NCBI GenBank assembly: GCA_930986425.1
Contig: CAKNJR010000004.1
Coordinates: forward strand, 1-64,000
Direction of reading: 5' to 3'
Length of the DNA: 64,000 nt
Source: an uncultured Clostridium sp.
GTDB lineage: Bacteria > Bacillota > Clostridia > TANB77 > CAG-508
Shown here: positions 44,771 through 53,827 of the stretch, piece by piece
Layout of the letters: the number at the start of each line of letters is the position of its first letter
How positions within the stretch are numbered: the stretch's first letter is position 1
Translations under genes and position numbers: made by a program
Notes under the pieces: generated by a model
What the model saw: the letters and a program-made list of their open reading frames with translations, nothing else
Database searches by the model: none
What the model was told of the DNA's origin: nothing

Positions 44771-46105
44771 CTAAATGGCATTATTTTTTTGAACAACTAA
44801 TGTTGACTCTATCAACGTTTTCATCCATAATTTTTGTAGGTTTTCAAGTTGTTGCTTTAATAAATCATCTGCAATATCATTTTGTACTGTATTTTCTTCT
44901 TTTTCAATAGTCGAAATTCCCCAAGCTTGCTCATATTCAGCTCTCTTTCTTTCATCAGATACAAAAATATAGTATTTTTGAGTAGTAGCAAACTCTGAAT
45001 GTCCCATTAATTTCATCAAAACTATATCTTTTACACCATGTTCTGATAAGAATGTGGCAAATGAATGTCTTAATCCATAAGGTGTTAAATATTCTAGGTT
45101 ATATTTTTTTCTAAACGAATTCATAGCTTTTGATAAATTTTCTGGTACATACGTTTGATGATACTTATTTAAAAATACAGGAGTATTCTCAGTCCACTTT
45201 AAACCTAATCTTTTAAATAGTAATTTTTGATTTTTCTTATGTTTAATCAAAATATTTCTATATCTTGGATGAACTGGTAATTTACGATAGCTATCCTTTG
45301 TTTTTAATGTATCATATTCCCTAATATGTCCTATTACCTCAGCATATTCATTATATACAGGGAAGTCTTTAAATGCTTGTTTTACTATAACAAAGTTAAA
45401 GTCTTCAACAAAACATGTCCAGTCTAATCCACAAGCCTCCTCAGGTCTAAAACCTTCTAAGAGCATTCCTTCAAACAGATATGCAATATCAGTTCCTTCC
45501 TTTTCAAAGCAATCCATCCAATAATTTTGACGGTTTGATTCTATATATATAAAATCATGTCCTTCTATACGAATTTTTGAATCACTTTGTGCTCTTTTAG
45601 GTTTTGATAAAGATATAGTTTTTTCTATATAGTTTTTTTCTTTTGCATAATTAGCAATCATACTTAAGACTACATAAACAGCCTCTTTATTGCGTGAGCC
45701 ATTTGTTTTGTCTATACAACTTTTAAAGTCCTCATTAGTAAGTAGAGTAATATCTGTATTGTCATTAAAGAATGGTATTACATCTAAATTTAATGTATTA
45801 TTATATCCTTGTAATGTCTTTCTGCTTAATGGATTTGGATTATCCTTTGATGCTTCGGTAAATGTATATTTATATTTAAACCATTCTATTGCTACCTTTT
45901 TAAACGATATTTTTCCTTGTATTTGACTGTTAGAATTAGTATTTACACTTACTTTTGGAAAGTTTGCTATGTTGCTAATCGTATTTCTTTTGGTTTGCAA
46001 AGTATTAAAACGTTCATCTTGAGAATTAATACTTTGGGGATTTTCTATATTTGAATTTTCTTCATCTAAAGAATAATTTATTGGTGTAATAGTATGATTA
46101 TTCAA
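44771..46105 (-). CDS. int: Tyrosine recombinase / integrase
   Basis: 444 residues from TTG 46105, overlapping the previous gene by 8 nt; no ribosome-binding site is visible, so translational coupling is likely. A SAM-like core-binding domain (about 70-175) is followed by the catalytic domain: GFRPEEACGL (first Arg), TPYGLRHSFATFL (second Arg; the usual His two before it is Tyr-Gly), LMGHSEFATTQKYYIF (His, nucleophile Tyr). It should integrate the element at tRNA-Lys. Confidence 0.93.
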   Translation of the reverse strand: MNNHTITPINYSLDEENSNIENPQSINSQDERFNTLQTKRNTISNIANFPKVSVNTNSNSQIQGKISFKKVAIEWFKYKYTFTEASKDNPNPLSRKTLQGYNNTLNLDVIPFFNDNTDITLLTNEDFKSCIDKTNGSRNKEAVYVVLSMIANYAKEKNYIEKTISLSKPKRAQSDSKIRIEGHDFIYIESNRQNYWMDCFEKEGTDIAYLFEGMLLEGFRPEEACGLDWTCFVEDFNFVIVKQAFKDFPVYNEYAEVIGHIREYDTLKTKDSYRKLPVHPRYRNILIKHKKNQKLLFKRLGLKWTENTPVFLNKYHQTYVPENLSKAMNSFRKKYNLEYLTPYGLRHSFATFLSEHGVKDIVLMKLMGHSEFATTQKYYIFVSDERKRAEYEQAWGISTIEKEENTVQNDIADDLLKQQLENLQKLWMKTLIESTLVVQKNNAI

Positions 46106-46484
46106 ATATCCGATATGTTGAGGAAATTATATTATAGTATAGGCTATTAATCTTTAAGTTTTTAAAATCTAATTCATTTATAGAATTATAAATGTTGTCA
46201 AATATACTAGCCAGATTATTAGCATTAATATATCCATCATCTATCCCCTTGATTAGCCTTTCCTGTATTTTATATAATAACTTAAAAACCGAATCTTCAA
46301 CTGATTTTGATGAAGTTGAAGTTAATCTAGGATTCTCACCTCCTTCAAAAATTGGTAAAGAAATTCTTGCATCAATTCTTTTGCCTCTACAAGATATGCT
46401 AATGTGGTAAAAAGAAGATTTTTTCCTTTTTTGGCAAGTATCAATTTTTTGTATTGTATTTACACAATAATCTAATTTTTCCAT
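46098..46484 (-). CDS. Unknown protein coupled to the integrase
   Basis: 128 residues, not recognised. Basic N-terminal half with a short beta-rich stretch (SSFYHISISCRGKRIDARISLPIF), helical C-terminal half. It overlaps the integrase start. The N-terminal beta segment could be an arm-type DNA-binding domain acting with the integrase, but this is a guess from position. GGAGGG precedes the ATG. Confidence 0.6.
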   Translation of the reverse strand: MEKLDYCVNTIQKIDTCQKRKKSSFYHISISCRGKRIDARISLPIFEGGENPRLTSTSSKSVEDSVFKLLYKIQERLIKGIDDGYINANNLASIFDNIYNSINELDFKNLKINSLYYNIISSTYRIFE

Positions 46485-46512
46485 TCAATATTCCCTCCTT
46501 CTGAGGTAAAAG

Positions 46513-46559
46513 AATATTGATAAATTTGATACTTTATAAAATATAAATTTATCAATATT
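46513..46559. promoter_or_regulatory. 15-bp inverted repeat between xis-like gene and the int operon
   Basis: AATATTGATAAATTT (46513-46527) and its exact complement (46545-46559), 17-bp spacer. There is no T tract. It is placed as an operator for the int operon or as a recombination-protein site. Confidence 0.5.
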
Positions 46560-46603
46560 TTATAATAAATCAAAAAAATAGACAATATTGAACCATAAAA
46601 AGT

Positions 46604-46795
46604 TCAATAATTGCCGTATTTTCCGCAGTTTTCATCAAACCATTGCTGTAATTTTGCACCGTTTATTATAATTTTTCTTTTGAAGCGAATTGCTGGAAAT
46701 CCAGGAACCGTTAATAATTTTAGCATCAAATTTCTTCCTATACCAAGCTTTTTAGCTGCTTCTGTAACAGAAAGGCTTAATCTTTCATCATTCAT
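46604..46795 (-). CDS. xis: Excisionase-like HTH protein
   Basis: 63 residues with an HTH_17/MerR-type fold: LSVTEAAKKLGIGRNLMLKLL, then GFPAIRFKRKIIINGAKLQQWFDEN. The size and place two genes before int fit an excisionase. Confidence 0.8.
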   Translation of the reverse strand: MNDERLSLSVTEAAKKLGIGRNLMLKLLTVPGFPAIRFKRKIIINGAKLQQWFDENCGKYGNY

Positions 46796-47006
46796 CTACA
46801 TCACGACCATTTTTTGTATTTTCTAGCTTTTTCCTTGCCCAGTCTTGTGCATTGGCAATACTTTCTATAAGATTTCTAGGATATAGTTTAAAACATTGTT
46901 TCATTTCTATGCCTAATGTTGCAGGATTTATTTCGCCTTTGTATTTAGAACTCTGCATATAATCAAGCGCTACTTGTGCGTATGCAACTGCTTCCTTCTT
47001 ATTCAT
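46788..47006 (-). CDS. Small helical protein of the element
   Basis: 72 residues from ATG 47006 (GGAGGTG 7 nt upstream). MNKKEAVAYAQVALDYMQS...LGIEMKQCFKLYPRNLIESIANAQDWARKKL. Soluble, helical. I do not know the family; it overlaps the genes on both sides. Confidence 0.65.
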   Translation of the reverse strand: MNKKEAVAYAQVALDYMQSSKYKGEINPATLGIEMKQCFKLYPRNLIESIANAQDWARKKLENTKNGRDVDE

Positions 47007-47247
47007 TATTCGCACCTCCATTTACGTACATTTCAAACAAATGAACTACACTTTCCCAGTTTATAAGAAACCCTTGTTTTAATTGCATTTCTATTTTTTC
47101 TACACAATAATACTCTTTTTTAGCTCTAATATTAATTTCTAATCTTTTACTATCATTTCCTGAATAGTGTATTTCTGCAAATACTTTGTCTTGTTTTTCA
47201 TTCAGCTCATCTGCGAGCTTAATAAGTTTTAGCAAATGTTTTTCCAT
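46999..47247 (-). CDS. Small protein of the element
   Basis: 82 residues, mixed charge, beginning MEKHLLKLIKLADELNEKQD. No motif recognised. It sits inside the tightly packed minus-strand regulatory cluster, so it is probably a real gene. Confidence 0.55.
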   Translation of the reverse strand: MEKHLLKLIKLADELNEKQDKVFAEIHYSGNDSKRLEINIRAKKEYYCVEKIEMQLKQGFLINWESVVHLFEMYVNGGANNE

Positions 47248-47277
47248 GATTTTATACCTTTTGCAAATATAATTTGC

Positions 47278-47700
47278 TTACCTTTCTTTTATGTATTTAG
47301 GTACATCATAAGAACGACCAAGTTGTTCATCAAATTCGTACCTATGTTTCGAAGGGTTATATTTAAAAGCACTTTTATTCCATTTTCTATAATTTTCATT
47401 ACTAAATTTTTTTCTCTCCGATAATTCCATAGATGCTTGTATATGTTGTTCTTGTACAAAAGCATAATTATCTTCAATTCTTTTGTTTTCTCTTTTTTGC
47501 TTAACAAAATTGTTTTGGTCTTTTTTTCTTTTTTCTCTTGATTTTTCTTTTCTAAAATCTTTTTCTTTCTTATACCTTGAATCTGTTTTTATAACTTTTG
47601 TTATGTACGCAGATGTTACATTTATTTTTTCTGCTATTTCCTTGACTTTTAGATGCTCAATATAAAAAAGATTAATTATTTCATCTTTTTGCGTTTCCAT
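47278..47700 (-). CDS. HTH DNA-binding protein with basic coiled region
   Basis: 140 residues. Residues 1-45 form a sigma region 4-like HTH (LFYIEHLKVKEIAEKINVTSAYITKVIK). A Lys/Arg/Glu-rich helix (45-75) follows, then a polar C-terminus. Likely a regulator of the element. Confidence 0.65.
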   Translation of the reverse strand: METQKDEIINLFYIEHLKVKEIAEKINVTSAYITKVIKTDSRYKKEKDFRKEKSREKRKKDQNNFVKQKRENKRIEDNYAFVQEQHIQASMELSERKKFSNENYRKWNKSAFKYNPSKHRYEFDEQLGRSYDVPKYIKER

Positions 47701-47774
47701 ATAATATCACCTTGTAAATTTATTAGTTAATTTTTTGTCGACACTTTTTTAACATGACAAGACTATTAGAGAAT

Positions 47775-47945
47775 CTACTTATTCTCTAATTTTTTCTTTT
47801 CTTTAGCAAAGGCATTACTTCTTTTTTTCATTTCTTTTAAATCTTTTCGTATATGATATTTAATTTTCAATTTAGGAATTACAATATCACATATAAAGAT
47901 TATAGCTACAAGGAATATTGCTACTAATAGAAATCTAATAAGCAT
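47775..47945 (-). CDS. Small single-pass membrane protein
   Basis: 56 residues: MLIRFLLVAIFLVAIIFICD, then a basic tail IVIPKLKIKYHIRKDLKEMKKR and a Lys-rich end. AAAGGAG lies 13 nt before the ATG. The stop codon is followed by an AGAGAATC/GATTCTCT hairpin. It looks like other tiny membrane proteins of integrative elements; role unknown. Confidence 0.6.
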   Translation of the reverse strand: MLIRFLLVAIFLVAIIFICDIVIPKLKIKYHIRKDLKEMKKRSNAFAKEKKKLENK

Positions 47946-47978
47946 TTTCTATCTTTTTCTCCTTTCTTTAATTTAGGT

Positions 47979-48015
47979 AAAGGACAGATAAAGAGCTAGT
48001 CCCGATCTGTCCTTT
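47979..48015 (-). terminator. Hairpin between element genes
   Basis: AAAGGACAGAT pairs perfectly with ATCTGTCCTTT around a 15-nt loop. The T tract is weak; it may be a partial terminator or a processing site. Confidence 0.45.
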
Positions 48016-48100
48016 AATATAGTGCTTCCTTAAAATTTGCCCTTCACTATATAATACAGTATGTAACTTTCAAAAATTCTCCCCTAAATTTTTAAAAATT

Positions 48101-48289
48101 TTAAAATTTATAATTTTTTATTCCTTCTATTAATTTTAAAATAATAAATTGGTATCTATCCTCATCTCCAAAGCTGTACCTTTTTATCATTTTCTTTTTT
48201 CTTTCGATAATTTCGAGCATGGCCATATCATCTCCTGATTGTGCTAGCTTTCCTAATTCATATAAACTTTTATTTTTCATTTTCTTCAT
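48101..48289 (-). CDS. HTH_16-type regulator, Tn916 Orf8-like
   Basis: 62 residues: SLYELGKLAQSGDDMAMLEIIERKKKMIKRYSFG, the short helix-turn-helix found beside the sigma-like gene in Tn916-type elements. It overlaps the upstream sigma gene. Confidence 0.75.
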   Translation of the reverse strand: MKKMKNKSLYELGKLAQSGDDMAMLEIIERKKKMIKRYSFGDEDRYQFIILKLIEGIKNYKF

Positions 48290-48662
48290 TCTCCTTAAAA
48301 TATTTTTTTAATTTATTAATTGCTCTAATTTTTATTTTGCTAACTGTTTTAGAATATATTTCTAATATTTTTGCAGCCTCGCTTTGTGTTAATTCCTCTT
48401 CAAACAGCAAAAAAATAACTGCCTGCTCAATAGCAGACAGAGATTTTAAGGCATTTTGTAATTGTAAAGAAGTGTCAATATCCCTATAACTAGATAATTT
48501 AATAAAGTCTTGTAAAAAAGCCGAGTAGTCCTCATCATCGACAATTATTTTTTCCTTATTTGCCATATTCATTTGTTTTTTGAAATACCTTCTTGATGAT
48601 AAGATAATAGTTTTATTTAGGAAACTATCAAACCTTTCTTCCTTATAGTCATTACGTTCCAT
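48270..48662 (-). CDS. Sigma-70-like factor, Tn916 Orf7-like
   Basis: 130 residues from ATG 48662 (GGGAGGAG upstream). The C-terminal region 4 is clear: LSAIEQAVIFLLFEEELTQSEAAKILEIYSKTVSKIKIRAINKLKKYF. In Tn916 the related gene pair controls excision and transfer. A 19-nt palindrome lies against its ribosome-binding site. Confidence 0.8.
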   Translation of the reverse strand: MERNDYKEERFDSFLNKTIILSSRRYFKKQMNMANKEKIIVDDEDYSAFLQDFIKLSSYRDIDTSLQLQNALKSLSAIEQAVIFLLFEEELTQSEAAKILEIYSKTVSKIKIRAINKLKKYFKENEENEK

Positions 48663-48671
48663 AAGTACTCC

Positions 48672-48690
48672 TCCCAAATTTCAAATTTGG
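48672..48690 (-). promoter_or_regulatory. Palindrome next to the sigma gene ribosome-binding site
   Basis: CCCAAATTTCAAATTTGGG is a perfect palindrome (one central base) that touches GGGAGGAG. It may gate translation of the sigma-like protein or be an operator. Confidence 0.4.
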
Positions 48691-48692
48691 GG

Positions 48693-48859
48693 TTATACCT
48701 ATTTAAGAAGAACATAAATTGGAAAATAAAAAACCTCCTTCCTAAAAAATATACAAAAAAAATGGGCTATTATACCTATTTAAAATTAAAAACATAATCA
48801 TTAGTATTTTTAAAATAAATACTCTTTCGTCAACCAAATATGTCTTTTTAAATAGGTAC
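48693..48859. promoter_or_regulatory. Three TTATACCTATTTAA-type sites
   Basis: TTATACCTATTTAA at 48693 and 48770, and the reverse form TTAAATAGGTAC at 48848. The exact 11-mer TACCTATTTAA is present three times within 170 bp between divergent genes. It is a likely operator set for the regulatory cluster. Confidence 0.55.
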
Positions 48860-49051
48860 ATAATCCCTATAATAATATACATGAATTTCAGCATAAAATA
48901 AAAAAAAGTGGAATAAATCGGAAATAGTTGGAAGTTTTTGGAAACTTTTTGACTGAAAATTTATTCTTCCTTTTTGTAAAAAATATATATTGAAAAAAAT
49001 AATTTGTTATGTTATATTTTTGGTAAAATTATAAAGGAGATGCAAAAAAAG

Positions 49052-49267
49052 ATGAACTTAATGACAGACTTATCAAATGAAAATCAAAAATTATTACAAG
49101 AATTAGGTATAAAAAGTGAGAATAGAGAATATTCAAAAGATGAAATAAAAACGCTTTGCAGCAGTATTGGAGATTATATCTTTAGCCAAAGTTCAAAGAA
49201 TAATAATATAGCAAAAGCATTAGATGAGTATGGTGAATTGTTAAGAATATTTGTAAAAAATGAGTAA
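49052..49267 (+). CDS. Small acidic protein of the element
   Basis: 71 residues from ATG 49052 (AAAGGAG 12 nt upstream): MNLMTDLSNENQKLLQELGIKS...DEYGELLRIFVKNE. Helical, soluble. No family recognised. It is the only rightward gene in this stretch. Confidence 0.5.
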   Translation: MNLMTDLSNENQKLLQELGIKSENREYSKDEIKTLCSSIGDYIFSQSSKNNNIAKALDEYGELLRIFVKNE

Positions 49268-49732
49268 TTCAGAAGCAAAATATGTGTACAAAGTAGACAT
49301 AAACTTAAAAAATATGATTTTTTTACTTGTCTTATTTCAAATAATAAATTTTCTAGTATACATAGTAATGCTATTGAAAAATTAATAATTGTTGTATGCA
49401 AAGTTAAGAGTCATTTTTCTTAGCGTCTTATATCTTAAATTTTATGAAAAATGTTTTAGCTTTGCATACATAACTTTTTTATCATATAAAGATAAATATC
49501 TATTGTATAAATTTATATACAACCTAATAATTCTTGAATTATTCCTATATTCGAACTAGTTATTTAATGGAATATTTTAAAAGTATATTGTAATCCATGA
49601 GTACAGAAGTTATTAGTTTTTTATAAATACCTTTAGTAATCTTCTTGATTTCTAATCACAAATTTTCTTTAATATTAATGTTGTTATAATTGCAAGATTC
49701 CGTTTTACTATATTATCTTTTTAAAATAAATG
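49268..49732. other. Gene-free stretch with a long-loop inverted repeat
   Basis: No credible coding region. TGTATGCAAAG (49393-49403) and CTTTGCATACA (49460-49470) form a long-loop stem followed by TTTTTT, which may end the gene at 49052. Otherwise AT-rich without visible signals. Confidence 0.5.
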
Positions 49733-51226
49733 TTAAGTTTCTATTTTGTTAAATTTAGAAATAACTAATTTAAATAGTAAAACAAAATAAATAAAATATA
49801 TAAAAATAGAATGCCATAAGTTTGTTCCATTAACATTTGAAATATTTCCAAATAAATATATGCTGAAATCCCAGTTATTTGTTATAAAATATCTTGTAAT
49901 TTTAGATAATGCATCTACTTTAGACCATTCTGCTAAAGCAGTATTAGCAAATAGGCAAATAAGCAATGTTAAAATCATAGACATTGCTATATTTTTGTTA
50001 AAAACTCCTATAAACAAACAAAACAAACAAATTATTAAATATTCAAAAATTTTTATAAATGCCATTATTATAAAATAATATAATAAGCTCATATTAAATA
50101 TACTATTAGTATTAATATCATATCCTATATATCCATTAGCATAACTATCAAATCCAAAAATGAAACCTCCAACCAAAAATTGAATTATTCCAATAAAATA
50201 CATCGAAACAATTATAGTAATTAGGCAAGCTATTATTTTAGCAATAATAAGAGCCATTCTTTTATGCGGTTTAGTTAGCATATTCTTAATTGTTTTTTTA
50301 GTTATTTCTTCAGTTATTGTTGTTGAGGAAATATAAATCGTAATAATAATTAGTATTAAGTCAAAATGAGAAAACGTCCTAATAAAAGAAATTCTAGCAT
50401 CAATTTTATTATTTGAAATGATATTTTCTTCATTTGATATATCATATTTTATATGATTCTCAATAGCATATTTGCATATCTCTAGCTTGGACTTCTCTTC
50501 AAAAAGTTCTCGCATTTCCCATTGTGAATTTTTATCAATATTTAATTCTTTATAAATAATTAAATAGTATTTTTCTCTGTAACTATTCAAATATTGATTT
50601 AATATATCATCTCCATAAATAATATTATTATTTAATCTTAATTTATACCATTCTATTTCAAAATCTATTTCTTTAATTGTTTCTGGTAAAAGATTTGGCT
50701 CTTTTTTTATTTCTTGTAAATTTTCAAGTTTCAAATTAACAAAATTTTTCCAATCATCTGATTTTAAGGCTTCTACATATTCATTATATTTATGTTTGGA
50801 TGCTTCATATAATTCCTTTGTTATTTGATTATTTGAATAATACTCATAATTCATTATATTGTATAAATAATTCATTATGTCTTGGTCATAAGTATTCTCA
50901 TAAGAATATCCCGTTCTTTCAATATTTAGGGCATATCTTTGCCAAGAATCTTCCTCAAAATTATCATTATATAATTTAGCAAACTCATTATGTGCTAGCA
51001 ATTTAATATATTGTTCTTGTTCATTTTTTATACTTTCTATATAATCAGTACTTATCATAGGCATAGTGCTAGTTTCCTCATTAGTAATCACATTTTGGTC
51101 TGGATTTTTATAATTATATATAAGTATTGCAAATACTGATAGAATTAACAAAAAATATATACTTTTCCTTTTAAAAATTTTTACTAATTCATTCTCAATT
51201 AACTTAATCATCTTTATTATCACCAA
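49733..51226 (-). CDS. ABC-2 type permease
   Basis: 497 residues. One N-terminal membrane helix (about 25-42), a large extracytoplasmic domain (45-285), then five or six helices to the C-terminus. The plan matches bacitracin/lantibiotic immunity-type permeases. It overlaps the ATPase gene start region by 23 bp and is paralogous to the permease at 51960. Confidence 0.85.
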   Translation of the reverse strand: MVIIKMIKLIENELVKIFKRKSIYFLLILSVFAILIYNYKNPDQNVITNEETSTMPMISTDYIESIKNEQEQYIKLLAHNEFAKLYNDNFEEDSWQRYALNIERTGYSYENTYDQDIMNYLYNIMNYEYYSNNQITKELYEASKHKYNEYVEALKSDDWKNFVNLKLENLQEIKKEPNLLPETIKEIDFEIEWYKLRLNNNIIYGDDILNQYLNSYREKYYLIIYKELNIDKNSQWEMRELFEEKSKLEICKYAIENHIKYDISNEENIISNNKIDARISFIRTFSHFDLILIIITIYISSTTITEEITKKTIKNMLTKPHKRMALIIAKIIACLITIIVSMYFIGIIQFLVGGFIFGFDSYANGYIGYDINTNSIFNMSLLYYFIIMAFIKIFEYLIICLFCLFIGVFNKNIAMSMILTLLICLFANTALAEWSKVDALSKITRYFITNNWDFSIYLFGNISNVNGTNLWHSIFIYFIYFVLLFKLVISKFNKIET

Positions 51227-51941
51227 CCTTTTTTAAAAAGGCTTCTTCTAATGATAACTTTGTCTTTTGATAAGATAAACTATTTTTAAATTGCTCAATA
51301 GCTTCATTTACAATAATTTTTCCATTTTTTATAACAATTATTTTATTGCATAAATTGTCAATTTCTGTTAAATTATGACTAGATATTAATATAGCTATTC
51401 CTTGTTGAGACAAACCTTTTATTAATTTTCTCATTTCTATTATTCCTTCAACATCCAATCCATTTGTTGGTTCATCTAAAATTAACAAATTTGGCTTATT
51501 AATAATTGCCTCTCCTATTGCTAACCTTTGCTTCATTCCGAGTGAATAAGTAGAAACTTTATCTTTTATTTGTTTTTCTAGCCCTATGATTTTAATTACT
51601 TCATTTATTCGGTTTTTAGTAATATTTTTATAATAATTAGCTGTTATTTTTAAATTATCATATCCAGATAAATATAAATACAAGTCTGGAGATTCGACAA
51701 TAGCACCTACCTTTTCTATTGCCCTAACGAAGTCATTTCTTATATCATATCCATTTATTTTTACATTTCCTGAAGATAGTCTCATTAGTCCTAATATCAA
51801 TTTTATAACTGTTGTTTTTCCTGCACCATTTGGTCCAATAAAACCAACTACATCTCCAGTATTAATCGAAAAAGAAATATCCTCAACAATTACTTTAGAT
51901 TTTATTTGCTTTTTTAAATTCGCACATTTCAATACTTCCAT
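51204..51941 (-). CDS. ABC transporter ATPase, BcrA-type
   Basis: 245 residues. GPNGAGKTT (Walker A), YSLGMKQRLAIGEA (signature) and LLILDEPTNGLD (Walker B) are intact. BcrA-type ATPases pair with ABC-2 permeases to remove antimicrobial peptides or export small products. It lies between its two permease genes. Confidence 0.92.
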   Translation of the reverse strand: MEVLKCANLKKQIKSKVIVEDISFSINTGDVVGFIGPNGAGKTTVIKLILGLMRLSSGNVKINGYDIRNDFVRAIEKVGAIVESPDLYLYLSGYDNLKITANYYKNITKNRINEVIKIIGLEKQIKDKVSTYSLGMKQRLAIGEAIINKPNLLILDEPTNGLDVEGIIEMRKLIKGLSQQGIAILISSHNLTEIDNLCNKIIVIKNGKIIVNEAIEQFKNSLSYQKTKLSLEEAFLKKVGDNKDD

Positions 51942-51959
51942 CCAAAATTTTTCCTTTCG

Positions 51960-52923
51960 TTATATGTTTCTAACATCCTTTTTATTAAATATTATAATAA
52001 TTAATAATAAAAATATCAATAAGCTTATACTAGATATAATTATAGATTGCCATAGCATAGTACTATCTGTAAAAAGATATTTACTTATATCCCAATTATA
52101 TATAAATATGTAATTAGTAATATTATTTTTTAATATTTCAAAAGTAGACAAGAAATACGCACCCAATGATATTAGTATATTCAAAGCCATATTGTTAGTA
52201 ATAATCCCAAATAGTAGACTAAAACTGCTTAATATTACATACATAAACATTTTCGTAGTAAATAGTAGCAATATGTATTTGACTAAATTCATAGTTTCAA
52301 TATCTTGAGAAATAGTATTATATCTTATCGCATCTAGAGAGTAACTTTCAAATCCAAATAATAATCCCCCTAATACATATTGAAAAGTTACTAAAATTAG
52401 TACTACTAATATAATAATTAAAAAATCCGTTAATATTTTAGAGAACAAGATTTTGACTCTTTTATATGGCTTTATTAATATATTTTTTATTGTCCCAGAG
52501 TAGTACTCTTCGGATATGATAGTGCAAGACAAATATATAATAAAAAAAATAATCAAAACCTCAAAATTGTCAAACACCTTCATTAATAATATTCGTGCAT
52601 CTGGTGGTAAAATAGCACTTTCATTCTGTGAATTAATCAGAATATTGTATTTAATATTATTATCAATAGCATATTTTTCTAAATGTATTCTTTCAACTAT
52701 TTTCTCATAATTTTCATCTTTATTTAATTGTTTATTGTGTTCTAAGTAAAAAGTATCAATATTGTATGCTCTTTTATATTGGCTGGTAATATCTACATCT
52801 GAAACATTTATTTTTTGAAAGATGTTATATATTAAAATAACAGAAAATCCGAATGGCAAATAATATGTAGATTTCTCTTCTCTTAAATATTTTTATTAAT
52901 TCATTTTTTATTAAATTTAACAT
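51960..52923 (-). pseudogene. ABC-2 type permease with a frameshift near the start
   Basis: The body (51960-52859) encodes about 299 residues with a large outer loop and six C-terminal helices, like its paralogue. The natural start is ATG 52923 (AAAGGA upstream), reading MLNLIKNELIKIFKRREIYILFA, which shifts by one base at GCCATTCGG (about 52850-52858) into FGFSVILIYNIFQK. Dropping one base aligns it residue for residue with the paralogue's KSIYFLLILSVFAILIYN. Either an error in the assembly or a broken gene. Confidence 0.75.
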
Positions 52924-52954
52924 AGCAAATATTTTCCTTTTAAATATTAAAAAT

Positions 52955-52977
52955 ATGGGCATATTACGCAATATGCC
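52955..52977 (-). terminator. Terminator of the secreted-protein gene
   Basis: GGGCATATT/AATATGCCC with a 4-nt loop; minus-strand tail ATATTTTTAATATTT. It separates the GC-rich gene from the ABC operon. Confidence 0.75.
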
Positions 52978-53034
52978 CCTACCGATAGTGGATTCAAAAT
53001 GTTATTTACGGATTAGAGAGATTTCAGATGTGAA

Positions 53035-53496
53035 TCACACCCACTGCATAGTAACATATACGTCCTCAGAGGATAGGTTAGTGATCTTTACGGTATAATC
53101 ACCCGCAGACGGAAGAGTAAACTTCCAATCGCCAGTATCATTAACCCCCATAATCCAGTTTCCATCGGAATAAAACTTATCACCTTTCTTCAAAGTGATA
53201 TCAATTCCTCCTTGGCTGGCGCTGGACTGAGCCGTCACCCTGAAAGTCTTGGAAAATCCAATATAGTTGTTGAGAGTAACAGTGTATGTTCGGGTATCGA
53301 ATGCCGGAATAGAACCTGTAACCACAGGATTTACATACGGCACAACCTCATCGCTGACCTGTTCGACCGAACTTTCCATGACGGAAGTTGCGGTCAAATC
53401 ATCAGGCTCCGCCGCGAATGCTGCCGTCGGTACGCTGCATACAACCATGCATGCGCACAGGATGGAGCAAATCTTACCTAACACTTTGTTTTTCAT
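53035..53496 (-). CDS. GC-rich secreted beta-sandwich protein
   Basis: 153 residues. Signal peptide 1-28 (LCACMVVCSVPTAAFAA), a Ser/Glu-rich linker, then a domain resembling bacterial pre-peptidase beta sandwiches (VTGSIPAFDTRTYTVTL...GDWKFTLPSAGDYTVKITNLSSEDVYV). About 47% G+C by count, against about 30% around it, so the gene came from a GC-richer donor. It lies at the head of the cargo region, followed by an ABC transporter operon. Target unknown; it might be a toxin-like or adhesive product. Confidence 0.75.
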   Translation of the reverse strand: MKNKVLGKICSILCACMVVCSVPTAAFAAEPDDLTATSVMESSVEQVSDEVVPYVNPVVTGSIPAFDTRTYTVTLNNYIGFSKTFRVTAQSSASQGGIDITLKKGDKFYSDGNWIMGVNDTGDWKFTLPSAGDYTVKITNLSSEDVYVTMQWV

Positions 53497-53539
53497 TTGA
53501 TTACCTCCAGTTTCAGTATCAAATCCACTATCTTTTTGC

Positions 53540-53556
53540 GTATAGCTATGCTATAC
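53540..53556. promoter_or_regulatory. Palindromic operator near the secreted-protein promoter
   Basis: GTATAGCTATGCTATAC is a perfect 17-nt palindrome 8 bp downstream of the -10 box, a repressor position. Confidence 0.55.
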
Positions 53557-53563
53557 AATTTTT

Positions 53564-53593
53564 AGTATAGCACTATCATATAATTAAAGTCAA
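53564..53593 (-). promoter_or_regulatory. Promoter of the secreted-protein gene
   Basis: Minus-strand TTGACT (53588-53593), 18-bp spacer, TATACT (53564-53569). Confidence 0.7.
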
Positions 53594-53600
53594 TATATTT

Positions 53601-53636
53601 TCTAAAATTTGTCACATTTTTTTCTAAAATTTGTCA
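53601..53636. promoter_or_regulatory. Paired direct repeats upstream of the secreted-protein promoter
   Basis: TCTAAAATTTGTCA at 53601 and again at 53623, 22 bp apart and just upstream of the -35. Direct repeats at two helical turns are typical of LytTR- or OmpR-type activator sites. The rest of 53637-53827 shows no gene. Confidence 0.55.
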
Positions 53637-53827
53637 TTTTAAAAGTAAATAAATTTTTTATAAAGGTTGCCATTTTCTTTACAATTAATTATATCAAATA
53701 GTCATATAAACATTTAAAACTTGCAACTGTTTTTCTCTCGTATGCTCATATTTGCTTAGATATTGACATATAATACTAATTTTTTTATGCAAAGTTTTTT
53801 ATGCAATTATAATTAATAAAAGTATCT

